Positions 1-8,046 of a DNA stretch of 34,779 nt are shown one piece after another (position 1 is the stretch's first letter; every line of letters begins with the position of its first letter). The DNA comes from Streptomyces albidoflavus (GTDB taxonomy: Bacteria > Actinomycetota > Actinomycetes > Streptomycetales > Streptomycetaceae). The stretch is taken from contig NZ_JOII01000048.1 in the NCBI RefSeq assembly GCF_000719955.1, positions 1 through 34,779 on the forward strand, given 5' to 3'. Position numbers and translations under genes: made by a program. A model generated the notes under the pieces. That model saw only the letters and a list, made by a program, of their open reading frames with translations. It was not told the origin of the DNA and ran no database searches.

Positions 1-1209
1 GGGCGGGGTCGCGTGGGGCTGGGGCGGGGGTGGCGGGGTGGTGCCGACGACGACCGTGGGGAGGTGGTTGACGCCGCCGGGCGGGGGTGTGCCGGGGGTG
101 CCCGGGTCCGGCGGGGCGGGGGTGGACTCCGGAGCCGGAGCCGGAGCCTCAGCCGACGCCGGAGCAGGAGCGGGCGGGGTTGCCGGGGTGGCGGCAGTGC
201 TCGGTGTGCCCGGCTCGGCGGCGGGCGTACCGGGGGCCTGGGCGGAGGCGGCGGGTTCGGCGGGTGTGGCTTCGGCGGCCGGGCTGTTCTCCGGGTCCTC
301 CCGGTCGAGGAGGCGGACCGCGTGGCGGCCGAGCTGGGCGACGAGGCCGCCGGGGAGCCAGGGGTCGAGGGCCTTGCCGTCGCTGACGGTGTCGTCGGCG
401 CCGGTCAGGGTGAGCAGGCGGTCCAGGGTAGGGCGGTCCTCGGGGTTCTTGGCGAGGCAGGCGCCGATGAGGTCCTGGAGGTTCTCGGGGACGTCCGCGA
501 GGTTGGGCGGCTCCTGGGCGATGCGGTACATCAGGGCGTGGACGCCGCTGCCCGCCGTACCGAAGGGGAGCGCGCCGGTGGCCGCGTAGGTGAGGACCGA
601 GCCGAGGCAGAAGACGTCGGCGGCCGGGGTGACGCGGTCGCCGCGCACCTGCTCGGGGGCCATGAACCCCGGTGAGCCGACCACGGCGCCGGTCCGGGTC
701 AGGGCGGCCTCGGCGGTGGTCTCCAGGGCACGGGCGATGCCGAAGTCGATGACGCGCGGGCCGTCGATGGTGAGCAGGACGTTGGAGGGCTTCAGGTCGC
801 GGTGGATGAGGCCGGCCGCGTGGATGTCCTTCAGCGCGTGGGCGAGGCCGGCGCCCAGGATGCGGACGGAGCGCTCGGGCAGCGGCCCGTGGTGCGAGGC
901 GACCACCGACTGGAGCGAGGGGCCCGCGACGTACCCGGTGGCCAGCCAGGGCACCTCGGCCTCGGTGTCGGCGTCGAGCACGGGGGCCGTCCAGGCGCCG
1001 CCGACCCGCCGCGCCGCCGCGACCTCCTTGCGGAACCGGTCGCGGAACTCGGCCTGTTCGGCCAGTTCCCGCCGTACCAGTTTGACCGCGACGGTGCGCC
1101 CGCGTGCGGAGCGCGCCAGATAGACCTGTCCCATGCCGCCCGCGCCGAGGCGGGCCTGGAGGCGGTACGCCCCTATGTGCTGCGGGTCCCCCGGACCGAG
1201 CTGTTCCAT
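1..1209 (-). CDS. Serine/threonine protein kinase, C-terminus beyond the left edge
   Basis: Hanks-type kinase that phosphorylates Ser/Thr on target proteins. 403 codons are visible from the ATG at 1209, and the frame is still open at base 1. The glycine loop (LGAGGMGQVY, residues 21-30), the ATP-binding Lys43 in AVK, the catalytic loop with H136-R137-D138 and DLKPSN, and the DFG motif at D155 are all present, so the kinase is expected to be active. After residue about 290 the chain becomes a Pro/Ala/Thr-rich linker running to the edge. In relatives such linkers lead to a membrane span or a beta-propeller sensor, neither visible here. A GGGGGAGG ribosome site precedes the start and TATCCT at 1254-1259 is a possible -10. 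It is divergent from the gene at 1396. The substrate is unknown. Family call is firm; domain content beyond the edge is open. Confidence 0.93.
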   Translation of the reverse strand, partial: MEQLGPGDPQHIGAYRLQARLGAGGMGQVYLARSARGRTVAVKLVRRELAEQAEFRDRFRKEVAAARRVGGAWTAPVLDADTEAEVPWLATGYVAGPSLQSVVASHHGPLPERSVRILGAGLAHALKDIHAAGLIHRDLKPSNVLLTIDGPRVIDFGIARALETTAEAALTRTGAVVGSPGFMAPEQVRGDRVTPAADVFCLGSVLTYAATGALPFGTAGSGVHALMYRIAQEPPNLADVPENLQDLIGACLAKNPEDRPTLDRLLTLTGADDTVSDGKALDPWLPGGLVAQLGRHAVRLLDREDPENSPAAEATPAEPAASAQAPGTPAAEPGTPSTAATPATPPAPAPASAEAPAPAPESTPAPPDPGTPGTPPPGGVNHLPTVVVGTTPPPPPQPHATPP

Positions 1210-1360
1210 CGCGGCGCCGCCTCCCCCGTAACACGCGTCTGCCACTGGTCCGGAGGATAGTCGGCGGGCGTGTGCCCGCGCCCCCGGCCGCCACCCTTCG
1301 TATCCGGACCGGAACGAAAGGTGGCCCCCGGCCGGGCGGGGAGAGGCCGGGGCAATTCCC

Positions 1361-1389
1361 TTGCCCAGGGGGGCGCGTGGCGGCATGAT
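1361..1389 (+). promoter_or_regulatory. Candidate leaderless promoter of the gene at 1396
   Basis: TTGCCC at 1361-1366 and CATGAT at 1384-1389 are separated by 17 bases. The GTG start lies 6 bases after the -10, so the transcript would begin at or next to the start codon. No good ribosome site lies upstream of that GTG, which fits a leaderless mRNA. Inference from spacing only. Confidence 0.45.
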
Positions 1390-1402
1390 CACGCGGTGAT
1401 CA
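1386..1402. repeat. Palindrome TGATCAC-GCG-GTGATCA over the start codon
   Basis: Two perfect 7-base arms with a 3-base centre. The right arm contains the GTG start at 1396 and the left arm overlaps the candidate -10. This is the position and size of an operator, so a dimeric repressor could block both promoter and start. No regulator can be assigned. Confidence 0.5.
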
Positions 1403-2469
1403 GCATCTTCGTCTTCGCGGCCGCCGGTATCGGTGTGGCCTCCATAGCCTCCCGGGTGCGTCGTTCCCGGGAGCGGGCGGCGTTCGACCCCGCCCTGCAC
1501 GGCCTGGTGCCCCGTGCCCAGCTCGACCCGGAACGGGCCGGGCCGCCGCGGACCGACCCCGGCCACGACGCCTTCGTCGAGGCCGTCCTCGGCGCCCGCC
1601 GGGGGGAGTGGAAGCAGGCCGCCGCCTACGTCGAGGCGGCCGGGCAGGACTGGGACGAACGCTGGTCGCGCCTGGAAGTCCTCCAGGAACTGGCCCAGGA
1701 GGACGACGACTGGCTCAAGCGGTGGCGCAAGGCCCACCCGGAGAGCGGCGACGCGGCCACCGTCCGCGCCGGGCTGATGGTCCACCGGGCCTGGGCGATC
1801 CGGGGCGGCGCCTACGCGCACAAAGTCTCCCAGGCCAACATGGACACCTTTCAGCGGATGCTCCCCGACGCGATGAAGGCCGCCCACGAGGCGTCCGAAC
1901 TCGCCCCCGCCGACCCGGGCCCCTGGGTGGTGATGCTGACGGCCGCCCGCGCCCTCAACTACGACCACGGCCAGTTCTCCCGCCTCTTCGCGGGGCTCCA
2001 GACCCGCGCCCCCTACCACTGGGCGGGCCACCTCCAGGCCCTCCAGTTCTGGTGTGCCAAGTGGCACGGCTCCGACGAGCTGATGTACGACTTCGCCAAG
2101 CGGGCCCTGGCCGCCGCCCCGCCCGGCTCCGTCCTCCCCGGCGTCTACCTGTACGCGCTGGAGGAGGACGAGAAGCGGACCGGCAAGCGCCTGATGCAGA
2201 CCGGGCCCGCGGCCCAGGAACCGCTGCTGGCCGTGGCCCGCGCGCTGGCCACCGCCCCGGAGACCGACCCGCGCCTGCCCGGCCTGCGGCACCTCCTCGC
2301 GTACCACCTGACGCGCTGCAAGATGTATGAGGCCGCGCTGCCGGTCTTCCGTGAGCTGGGGCCCTGGTGCGGGGCCGCGCCCTGGCGCAAGGGCGACCAG
2401 GGCCCGGTCGACGCCTTCGACGAGGCGCGGACCACGGCCGCGCTCAAGGTGGCCCAGGCCGGTCGCTGA
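1396..2469 (+). CDS. Hypothetical protein with N-terminal hydrophobic segment and TPR-like helical repeats
   Basis: 357 residues from the GTG at 1396, chosen because it follows a promoter-like element at leaderless spacing and opens with a hydrophobic stretch (ISIFVFAAAGIGVASI) that can act as a signal anchor. Arg-rich residues follow it. The remaining ~300 residues look all-helical, with repeated W/A/L patterns and pairs such as DFAKRALAAAP and YEAALPVFRELG that resemble TPR or Sel1-type repeats. I recognise no catalytic motif. It lies between a kinase and an aminotransferase and is closed by a hairpin at 2477-2504, so it is probably monocistronic. A membrane-tethered scaffold is a guess from architecture; the function is unknown. 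The frame is well supported by Streptomyces-like codon use. Confidence 0.85.
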   Translation: MISIFVFAAAGIGVASIASRVRRSRERAAFDPALHGLVPRAQLDPERAGPPRTDPGHDAFVEAVLGARRGEWKQAAAYVEAAGQDWDERWSRLEVLQELAQEDDDWLKRWRKAHPESGDAATVRAGLMVHRAWAIRGGAYAHKVSQANMDTFQRMLPDAMKAAHEASELAPADPGPWVVMLTAARALNYDHGQFSRLFAGLQTRAPYHWAGHLQALQFWCAKWHGSDELMYDFAKRALAAAPPGSVLPGVYLYALEEDEKRTGKRLMQTGPAAQEPLLAVARALATAPETDPRLPGLRHLLAYHLTRCKMYEAALPVFRELGPWCGAAPWRKGDQGPVDAFDEARTTAALKVAQAGR

Positions 2470-2476
2470 CCCGGGC

Positions 2477-2504
2477 GGCCGGGGCGCCCAGCGGTGCCCC
2501 GGCC
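2477..2504 (+). terminator. Hairpin terminator after the helical-repeat gene
   Basis: Perfect 9-bp stem (GGCCGGGGC with GCCCCGGCC) and a 10-base loop, 8 bases after the stop. There is no T-run, which is usual for Streptomyces terminators. Confidence 0.55.
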
Positions 2505-2569
2505 CCCTGCGGCGGGCCCGTACCCGACAACCTGTCGCCCCGGCCTCCCGGCACCAGACACACCGCCCA

Positions 2570-2600
2570 TTGCCCCGGCCGCCTGCCGCACTCTTAGCCT
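2570..2600 (+). promoter_or_regulatory. Candidate leaderless promoter of the aminotransferase gene
   Basis: TTGCCC at 2570-2575, a 19-base spacer, then TAGCCT at 2595-2600. The ATG at 2607 is 6 bases past the -10, so transcription would start at the start codon. This decides for ATG 2607 over the in-frame GTG at 2601. The same TTGCCC -35 occurs before the gene at 1396. Confidence 0.5.
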
Positions 2601-2606
2601 GTGGGC

Positions 2607-4001
2607 ATGACCCCTCAGTCCAGCCAGCACGGCTCCCCCCTTCCGGGGCTCCCCGAGCCCGACCCGCAGACCGGTGCCGCCGTCAAGGCCGCCGACCGGG
2701 CGCATGTGTTCCACTCGTGGTCCGCGCAGGACCTGATCGACCCGCTCGCCGTGGCCGGCGCTCAGGGGTCGTACTTCTGGGACTACGAAGGCAACCGCTT
2801 CCTCGACTTCTCCAGCGGACTGGTCTTCACCAACATCGGCTACCAGCACCCGAAGGTGGTCGCGGCGATCCAGGAGCAGGCGGGCAAGCTCGCCACCTTC
2901 GCCCCGGCCTTCGCCGTCGAGGCCCGCTCCGAGGCGGCCCGGCTGATCGCCGAGCGGACCCCGGGCGACCTCGACAAGATCTTCTTCACCAACGGCGGTG
3001 CCGAGGCCGTCGAGAACGCCGTGCGGATGGCCCGCGTCCACACCGGCCGCACCAAGGTGCTGAGTGCCTACCGCTCGTACCACGGCTCCACCGCCGCCGC
3101 GATCAACCTCACCGGCGACCCGCGCCGCTGGGCCTCCGACAACGGCAGCGCCGGCGTCGTCCGCTTCTGGGCGCCGTTCCTGTACCGCACGCCGTTCTAC
3201 GCGGAGAACGAGGCGCAGGAGTGCGAGCGCGCCCTCGCCCACCTGGAATCCACCATCGCCTACGAGGGCCCGCAGGCCGTCGCCGCGATCATCCTGGAGA
3301 CCATCCCCGGCACCGCGGGCATCATGACCCCGCCGCCCGGCTACCTCCAGGGCGTCCGCGAGATCTGCGACCGGTACGGGATCGTCTTCATCCTCGACGA
3401 GGTCATGGCCGGGTTCGGCCGCGCCGGCACCTGGTTCGCCGCCGACCTGTACGACGTGGTGCCCGACCTGATGACCTTCGCCAAGGGCGTCAACTCCGGG
3501 TACGTGCCGCTCGGCGGCGTCGCCATCAGCGGCAAGATCGCCGAGACCTTCGCCAAGCGCCCCTACCCGGGCGGCCTCACCTACTCCGGGCACCCGCTGG
3601 CCTGCGCCGCCGCCGTCGCCACGCTGCGGGTGATGGAGGAGGAGGGCGTGGTCGAGAACGCCGCCCGGCTCGGCGCCGAGGTGGTCGAGCCGGAGCTGCG
3701 CCGCCTCGCCGAGCGCCACCCGAGCGTCGGCGAGGTCCGGGGCGTCGGCATGTTCTGGGCGCTCGACCTGGTCAAGGACCGCGAGACGCACGAGCCCCTG
3801 GTGCCGTACAACGCCACCGGTGAGGCCAACGCGCCGATGGCCGCCTTCGGTGCCGCCGCCAAGAAGCGCGGGCTGTGGCCGTTCATCAACATGAACCGGA
3901 CCCACGTGGTCCCGCCGTGCACCGTCACCGAGGAGGAGCTCAAGGAGGGCTTCGCCGCCCTCGACGAGGCACTGACCGTCGCCGACGAGCACACGGTCTG
4001 A
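2607..4001 (+). CDS. Class III PLP-dependent aminotransferase
   Basis: 464 residues, the usual length for omega-amino acid, taurine or beta-alanine:pyruvate aminotransferases. It should move an amino group from an omega-amine or amino acid to a keto acid. Visible motifs: the cofactor phosphate-binding segment around TNGGAEAVENA (128-138), the aromatic-Tyr/His motif SYHGSTAAA (157-165), D264-E265-V for the pyridine nitrogen, and the Schiff-base lysine K293 in TFAKGVNSGY. The C-terminal half is complete. Downstream on the same strand is a GntR/FCD regulator, but a 48-bp palindrome lies between, so they are probably separate transcripts. The regulator may still control this gene, as GntR/FCD proteins often sit next to catabolic genes. 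The substrate cannot be told from sequence; gabT-like or taurine-like activity are both possible. Confidence 0.93.
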   Translation: MTPQSSQHGSPLPGLPEPDPQTGAAVKAADRAHVFHSWSAQDLIDPLAVAGAQGSYFWDYEGNRFLDFSSGLVFTNIGYQHPKVVAAIQEQAGKLATFAPAFAVEARSEAARLIAERTPGDLDKIFFTNGGAEAVENAVRMARVHTGRTKVLSAYRSYHGSTAAAINLTGDPRRWASDNGSAGVVRFWAPFLYRTPFYAENEAQECERALAHLESTIAYEGPQAVAAIILETIPGTAGIMTPPPGYLQGVREICDRYGIVFILDEVMAGFGRAGTWFAADLYDVVPDLMTFAKGVNSGYVPLGGVAISGKIAETFAKRPYPGGLTYSGHPLACAAAVATLRVMEEEGVVENAARLGAEVVEPELRRLAERHPSVGEVRGVGMFWALDLVKDRETHEPLVPYNATGEANAPMAAFGAAAKKRGLWPFINMNRTHVVPPCTVTEEELKEGFAALDEALTVADEHTV

Positions 4002-4031
4002 CGGCCCCGGCCCCACCGGGCCGGGCCACCG

Positions 4032-4079
4032 CACGGAGGGTGACCGATGTTTCACGTGAAACATCGGTCACCCTCCGTG
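4032..4079. repeat. 48-bp perfect palindrome centred on a parS site
   Basis: The two 24-base halves (4032-4055 and 4056-4079) are exact reverse complements with no spacer. The centre is the parS site at 4048-4063, extended on each side by a matching arm (CACGGAGGGTGACCGA on the left). It starts 31 bases after the aminotransferase stop, where a terminator is expected, so the RNA could form a stem of about 22 bp that ends transcription. It may also extrude as a cruciform. The dual role is inference; the palindrome is read directly. Confidence 0.95.
4048..4063. other. parS: parS centromere site 1
   Basis: TGTTTCACGTGAAACA, identical to the consensus ParB-binding site of Streptomyces and most bacteria. 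ParB loads here and spreads to form the segregation complex. In Streptomyces about twenty such sites cluster around oriC (family knowledge). Confidence 0.95.
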
Positions 4080-4094
4080 GTTTCACGTGAAACA
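4079..4094. other. parS: parS centromere site 2
   Basis: GGTTTCACGTGAAACA, with the invariant 14-base core GTTTCACGTGAAAC at 4080-4093. Its centre is 31 bp from that of site 1, about three helical turns, so two ParB dimers could sit on the same DNA face. Confidence 0.93.
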
Positions 4095-4223
4095 CCGTCC
4101 CGCCCGCGCCCGCCGGAACCGCCCCCTCCTGGCCTCTTTCCCGGTGCACGCGCGGCGCTCCCCGCTCCCGTAGCGCGTAGGCTGACGTGCTCATACGCGA
4201 TGGCGAACGGGAAGGACAGGCAG

Positions 4224-4916
4224 ATGTGCGCGACGCGCGAGAACAGCGCCCACGCCGTCACCCGCTCCACGCTGCGCCAGCAGATCGCCGGTGCGCTCCG
4301 TGACGAGGTCCTCGCCGGACGGCTCCACCCCGGCCAGGAGTTCACCGTCAAGGAGATCGCCGAGCAGTACGGCGTCTCCGCCACCCCGGTCCGTGAGGCG
4401 CTGGTCGACCTCTCCGCCCAGGGGCTGCTCGACTCCGTCCAGCACCGGGGCTTCCGCGTCCACGAGTTCTCGGTCGCCGACTACCGGGCGATGGTCGAGG
4501 CGCGGGGGCTGATCGCCGACGCGATGTTCAGCGGGCTCGGCCACCGCACCCCCGGCGACCCCGGCCGCTACCTCGCCGTGCGGCGCCGGGGCGAGGAGGC
4601 CGCCCGCGCCGCCTCGGCCGGCGACCTCAACGTCCTCATCGGCTACGACCTGCGGTTCTGGCAGGAGCTCTGCTCCCTCTTCGGCAACCCCTACCTCTCC
4701 GACTTCGCCTACCGCCTCCGGCTCCAGTCCTGGGTCTGCTCCGTCCCCTACCTGCGCCGCCAGGACGACCTGCGCGGCCGCCTGTGGACCGGCCACGGCG
4801 CCCTCATCGACGCCCTCGCCCACCAGCGCTACCCCGAGGCCCAGGCGATCATCGCCGCCTACAACGCCGACTCGCTCGCCTTCATCGAGGAACTGGCCGG
4901 ACCCGGCGCCCGCTGA
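4224..4916 (+). CDS. GntR-family transcriptional regulator with FCD domain
   Basis: 230 residues from the ATG at 4224, which follows GGGAAGGACAGG. An in-frame ATG at 4200 is an alternative. Starts further upstream would fall in the parS DNA and are not credible. The N-terminal winged helix covers residues about 12-80 (STLRQQIAGALRDEVLAGRL, then the recognition region EIAEQYGVSATPVREAL), typical of FadR-type GntR proteins. Residues about 90-220 form the helical FCD ligand-binding domain. TAGGCT at 4178-4183 is a possible -10. It probably binds an operator in the 4.0-4.2 kb spacer and may respond to a metabolite of the neighbouring aminotransferase. That link rests on position only. Confidence 0.92.
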   Translation: MCATRENSAHAVTRSTLRQQIAGALRDEVLAGRLHPGQEFTVKEIAEQYGVSATPVREALVDLSAQGLLDSVQHRGFRVHEFSVADYRAMVEARGLIADAMFSGLGHRTPGDPGRYLAVRRRGEEAARAASAGDLNVLIGYDLRFWQELCSLFGNPYLSDFAYRLRLQSWVCSVPYLRRQDDLRGRLWTGHGALIDALAHQRYPEAQAIIAAYNADSLAFIEELAGPGAR

Positions 4917-5055
4917 TCCGGGCCGTACCACCCGGAGCCAGACAGCCAGGTTCCGCCGTACCCTTCCCGCACGACCTGTACCAGCACCCACGATCCCGCC
5001 TGAACCCCCACTACGCTTCCCGTGGTGATCCCAACGGCGACCGAGGAGAGTTCTG

Positions 5056-5706
5056 TTGGCCTGTGACCTGTGGCTGGTCCCCCTTGTCGATGTGCTGTGC
5101 CACGCCCCCGACAACCCGTTCGCCGAGGAACTCGCGCTCTACGACGCCGCACTGGGCGCCGCCGGACTGCCCGCCGTGCCGGTCTACTCCTACATGCCCG
5201 GCCTCTCCGGCGACGTCGCCCCCGTCGCCGGCTTCGACTACGAGGCCCTGCACTTCCTGCGCCGCGCCTACCTGCTCCAGGTCTGCGGCCTCGAAGTCAC
5301 CCCGGTCGACGAACTAGGCGGAGACTACGAACAGTTGCTGGAGATGTTCGAGGCCACCGCCCAGCGCTCCCACCTGGTCTGGCACTACGACCACGCCGGC
5401 GCCTACGTCCCCGTCGACTTCCCCGAACCGCTGGCCAACGACGAACTCCTCGCCGGAGGCGGCCCGCTCGGCTCCTCCCACGGCCTGCTGCGCGACCTGG
5501 AGTACGTCGCCCCGTCCATCGGCATCGACCCGGCCAACCCGCCGGCCGCCCCCGCACCCCCGCAGGGCCCCACCGAACTGGAGGAGCCCGCCGCCCCCGC
5601 CCCCCTCGACGACAGCCCCTACGCCCGGGAGCGCCACGTCTGGCTCGGCCTGCACGCGGCGGTCACCAGGAGCCTGGGCCAGGGCTCGATGATCGTCTTC
5701 AGCTGA
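5056..5706 (+). CDS. Conserved hypothetical protein of Streptomyces
   Basis: 216 residues from a TTG start, chosen because GAGGAGAG lies 5 bases upstream and there is no competing ATG or GTG. The opening (ACDLWLVPLVDVLCHAPDNPFAEEL) and the segment YSYMPGLSGDVAPVAGFDYEALHFLRRAYLLQ look strongly conserved from what I recall of Streptomyces proteomes, but no function is attached to the family. No signal peptide or clear membrane span is visible. Residues about 160-185 form a Pro/Ala-rich linker before a final helix. The gene ends 24 bases before the stop of the convergent SLATT gene. It is single-copy in this window and probably cytoplasmic. Confidence 0.88.
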   Translation: MACDLWLVPLVDVLCHAPDNPFAEELALYDAALGAAGLPAVPVYSYMPGLSGDVAPVAGFDYEALHFLRRAYLLQVCGLEVTPVDELGGDYEQLLEMFEATAQRSHLVWHYDHAGAYVPVDFPEPLANDELLAGGGPLGSSHGLLRDLEYVAPSIGIDPANPPAAPAPPQGPTELEEPAAPAPLDDSPYARERHVWLGLHAAVTRSLGQGSMIVFS

Positions 5707-5730
5707 ACCGGCCGGCCCCGGCCGCGCGGG

Positions 5731-6477
5731 TCAGCGCGCGTCCGGCGGCCGCTGGCGGGGCATGTTCGGCCGGGCGCCCGGCAGCAGGGCCGGGCGGGCG
5801 CCCTGGGCGGGCAGGTCCGCGCGGGCCGGGAGGCCGCCCGAGGCGCGGGCGGCGAGCGGGGCCGGGCCGGTGCGGAACTCCACCATCCAGTCCGCCGTCT
5901 CCGTCCTGACCAGGTCGTTCAGGTCGTCCGTGAAGCGGCGCAGCACGCCCAGGCAGCGGTCGGCGGCCTCGGCCGCGGTCCCGTCGGTGGGGCCCAGCAC
6001 CTCGCGCACGCACTCCGAGGCCCAGTCGAACTGGAGCGCCTGGAGTCGCTGCTGCACCGCCTGCGCGGTCGCCATGTCCCGCATCCACCCCGAGGTCAGC
6101 CCCAGATACCGGTCGAGGGCGACACAGGCGGCCGCCGTCAGCACCGCCAGACAGGCCCACGGGGAGGCGCCGGGGACCGCGCCGGTCAGGTCGAGCAGCG
6201 GCAGGGCGGCGCCGGTCGCCGCGCCCAGCGCCGTCCCGGCGCGCAGCAGGCGGGCGCCGCGGCGCTTGCGGGCCCGGTCGGCGAGGTACCAGTCGGAGGT
6301 GGACAGGGCCGACTCCTCGACCCACTCGTACAGCTCGGTGAGGCGGTCGGCCGGCCGGCCCCAGTCGCCCAGCGGGAAGGGGCGGCCGGCGAGGTCGGCG
6401 GGGTGCCGCGGGCGCTGCCGTTCCCGGGGGCGGGCGTCGTCGGCCGGGCCCTCGGGCTGCTCTTCGGGCTGGCTCAC
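5731..6477 (-). CDS. SLATT-domain two-transmembrane protein
   Basis: 248 residues from the GTG at 6477, which follows GAGAGGGAG; the in-frame GTG or ATG further up lacks such a site. A charged Pro-rich tail (1-40) leads to a helix (LTELYEWVEESALSTSDWYL), two membrane spans at about 78-97 and 106-124, then a long amphipathic coiled-coil-like region (about 133-215). This layout, with the WYL..R..KRR motif just before the first span, is that of the SLATT families. Some SLATT proteins are predicted membrane effectors in nucleotide-signalling defence systems (family knowledge). Here it is divergent from YbaB with no nucleotide cyclase or SLOG partner beside it, so a housekeeping role in Streptomyces is as likely. 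Function unknown. Confidence 0.8.
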   Translation of the reverse strand: MSQPEEQPEGPADDARPRERQRPRHPADLAGRPFPLGDWGRPADRLTELYEWVEESALSTSDWYLADRARKRRGARLLRAGTALGAATGAALPLLDLTGAVPGASPWACLAVLTAAACVALDRYLGLTSGWMRDMATAQAVQQRLQALQFDWASECVREVLGPTDGTAAEAADRCLGVLRRFTDDLNDLVRTETADWMVEFRTGPAPLAARASGGLPARADLPAQGARPALLPGARPNMPRQRPPDAR

Positions 6478-6891
6478 CAGGCACTCCCTCTCGGCGTCGC
6501 TGTGCGGGGCCGTCGTCGGCGGACCGTGCGCGCGGCGGCGGGGCGTGGCGGACGGCCGTACGGGATGGTACTGAGCCGCGGGCACGACGCGTGCGCGTAC
6601 GCGTGCTTTCCGTAACGCCCGTGCCGGGTGGGCGGTTCCGGGCGGGGCGGAAGGTTCCTTACTACCGCGCGGCGGGGCCGTGCCGTGTGCCGCCGGTGCG
6701 CCCGGAAGGGGCCCTGATCAGGTAGGGCGCGGGGGAAGGCGGTCACCCGAAAGAGTGCCTCAGCGAGGCTCGGGCCGAGCACGTACGCTCAAGACAGGCG
6801 GGAAACTCCCGGGCCCGGCCCGGGCGCCGGCTCCCGTCACGACCGACCCCCCCTACCTCTGACCCCAGATCCCAGAACACAGGAGCTGATC
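6478..6891. other. Divergent spacer between SLATT gene and YbaB gene
   Basis: 414 bases with no convincing gene. It should carry promoters in both directions. TACGCT at 6784-6789 is a candidate -10 for the YbaB gene, giving a leader of about 100 bases. It also holds the alternating purine-pyrimidine tract at 6587-6606. No clear operator was seen. Confidence 0.6.
6587..6606. other. 20-bp alternating purine-pyrimidine tract
   Basis: Every base from 6587 to 6606 alternates purine and pyrimidine (mostly CG and TG/CA steps). Such tracts can take the Z-DNA form under negative supercoiling. It lies in the divergent spacer, upstream of the SLATT gene. Confidence 0.6.
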
Positions 6892-7233
6892 GTGATCCCC
6901 GGTGGTGGCCAGCCCAACATGCAGCAGCTGCTCCAGCAGGCCCAGAAGATGCAGCAGGACCTCGCGGCGGCCCAGGAGGAACTGGCCCGCACCGAGGTGG
7001 ACGGCTCGGCGGGCGGCGGCCTCGTCAAGGCGACGGTGAACGGCTCCGGTGAACTCCGCGGCCTGGTCATCGACCCGAAGGCCGTCGACCCGGAGGACAC
7101 CGAGACCCTCGCCGACCTGGTGGTCGCGGCGGTCCAGGCGGCCAACGAGAACGCCCAGCAGCTCCAGCAGGAGAAGCTCGGCCCGCTGGCCCAGGGGCTC
7201 GGCGGCGGCGGCATCCCCGGCCTGCCGTTCTGA
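6892..7233 (+). CDS. YbaB/EbfC-family nucleoid-associated protein
   Basis: 113 residues, the normal family length, from the GTG at 6892 with AGGAG upstream. The protein opens with a Gln-rich helix ([27 protein letters not shown]) followed by the characteristic segment [30 protein letters not shown] and a second long helix, then a Gly-rich tail. Members form tweezer-shaped dimers that bind DNA with little sequence preference. In most bacteria ybaB sits just upstream of recR (and dnaX), as here with recR 213 bases downstream. It probably helps to organise DNA for recombinational repair, a role inferred from that linkage. Very secure family assignment. Confidence 0.96.
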   Translation: MIPGGGQPNMQQLLQQAQKMQQDLAAAQEELARTEVDGSAGGGLVKATVNGSGELRGLVIDPKAVDPEDTETLADLVVAAVQAANENAQQLQQEKLGPLAQGLGGGGIPGLPF

Positions 7234-7446
7234 CCCCCGGCGCGGAAGGGGGCGCGGAGCCAGTCCGCCGCGTCCCGTTCCGTACCACTTGATCCGCGTT
7301 CGACCCCGGCGCGTTCACCCGTGGTGAATCCGCCGCCGTAATCCGCCGCACGCCTTATGGGCGGGCGCCCCGGCGACTACGGTACGAAGCGACGGCCCGG
7401 CCCCGGCGAGGGGTCCGGCGCCGCGGAGCACGAAGGAAGGCGTTCC

Positions 7447-8046
7447 GTGTACGAAGGCGTGGTCCAGGAGCTGATCGACGAGCTGGGCAGGCTGCCCGGC
7501 GTCGGTCCCAAGAGCGCGCAGCGGATCGCTTTCCACATCCTCCAGGCGGAGCCGGCCGACGTGCGGCGCCTCGCGCACTCCCTGCTGGAAGTGAAGGACA
7601 AGGTCCGCTTCTGCTCGGTCTGCGGGAACGTCGCGCAGCAGGAGCAGTGCGGCATCTGCCGCGACCAGCGCCGCGACGCCGCGGTGATCTGCGTGGTCGA
7701 GGAGCCGAAGGACGTCGTGGCGATCGAGCGGACCCGGGAGTTCCGGGGCCGCTACCACGTGCTCGGCGGGGCGATCAGCCCCATCGAGGGCGTCGGCCCG
7801 GACGACCTGCGCATCCGTGAACTCCTCGCCCGGCTCGCCGACGGCACCGTCACTGAGCTGATCCTCGCCACCGATCCCAACCTGGAGGGCGAGGCCACGG
7901 CGACGTACCTCGCCCGGATGATCAAGCCCATGGGTCTGAAGGTCACCCGCCTCGCCAGCGGGCTGCCGGTGGGCGGAGACCTGGAATACGCGGACGAGGT
8001 CACTCTGGGCCGCGCCTTCGAAGGGAGACGACTCCTCGATGTCTGA
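7447..8046 (+). CDS. recR: Recombination protein RecR
   Basis: 199 residues, the standard length, from the GTG at 7447 with GAAGGAAGG upstream. RecR works with RecO and RecF to load RecA on gapped DNA. Domains in order: helix-hairpin-helix ([14 protein letters not shown], residues 16-29), a four-cysteine zinc finger (C56, C59, C68, C71), the Toprim domain with [12 protein letters not shown] (82-94) and the acidic ATDPNLEGE motif, then the C-terminal [20 protein letters not shown] segment that closes the ring. All key residues are present. The stop overlaps the next start by 8 bases, which points to translational coupling with the DUF5063 gene. Confidence 0.98.
   Translation: MYEGVVQELIDELGRLPGVGPKSAQRIAFHILQAEPADVRRLAHSLLEVKDKVRFCSVCGNVAQQEQCGICRDQRRDAAVICVVEEPKDVVAIERTREFRGRYHVLGGAISPIEGVGPDDLRIRELLARLADGTVTELILATDPNLEGEATATYLARMIKPMGLKVTRLASGLPVGGDLEYADEVTLGRAFEGRRLLDV

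Noticed and set aside
149..1294. Long minus-strand frame over the first kinase, rich in Arg and Pro
   Set aside because: It is a shadow frame. The true kinase frame starts at 1209 and contains all kinase motifs without a stop to base 1.
4047..4223. Extended N-terminus of the GntR gene starting MFHVKH
   Set aside because: MFHVKH is simply parS DNA read as codons. The segment up to 4223 is Pro-rich spacer, and a ribosome site supports ATG 4224.
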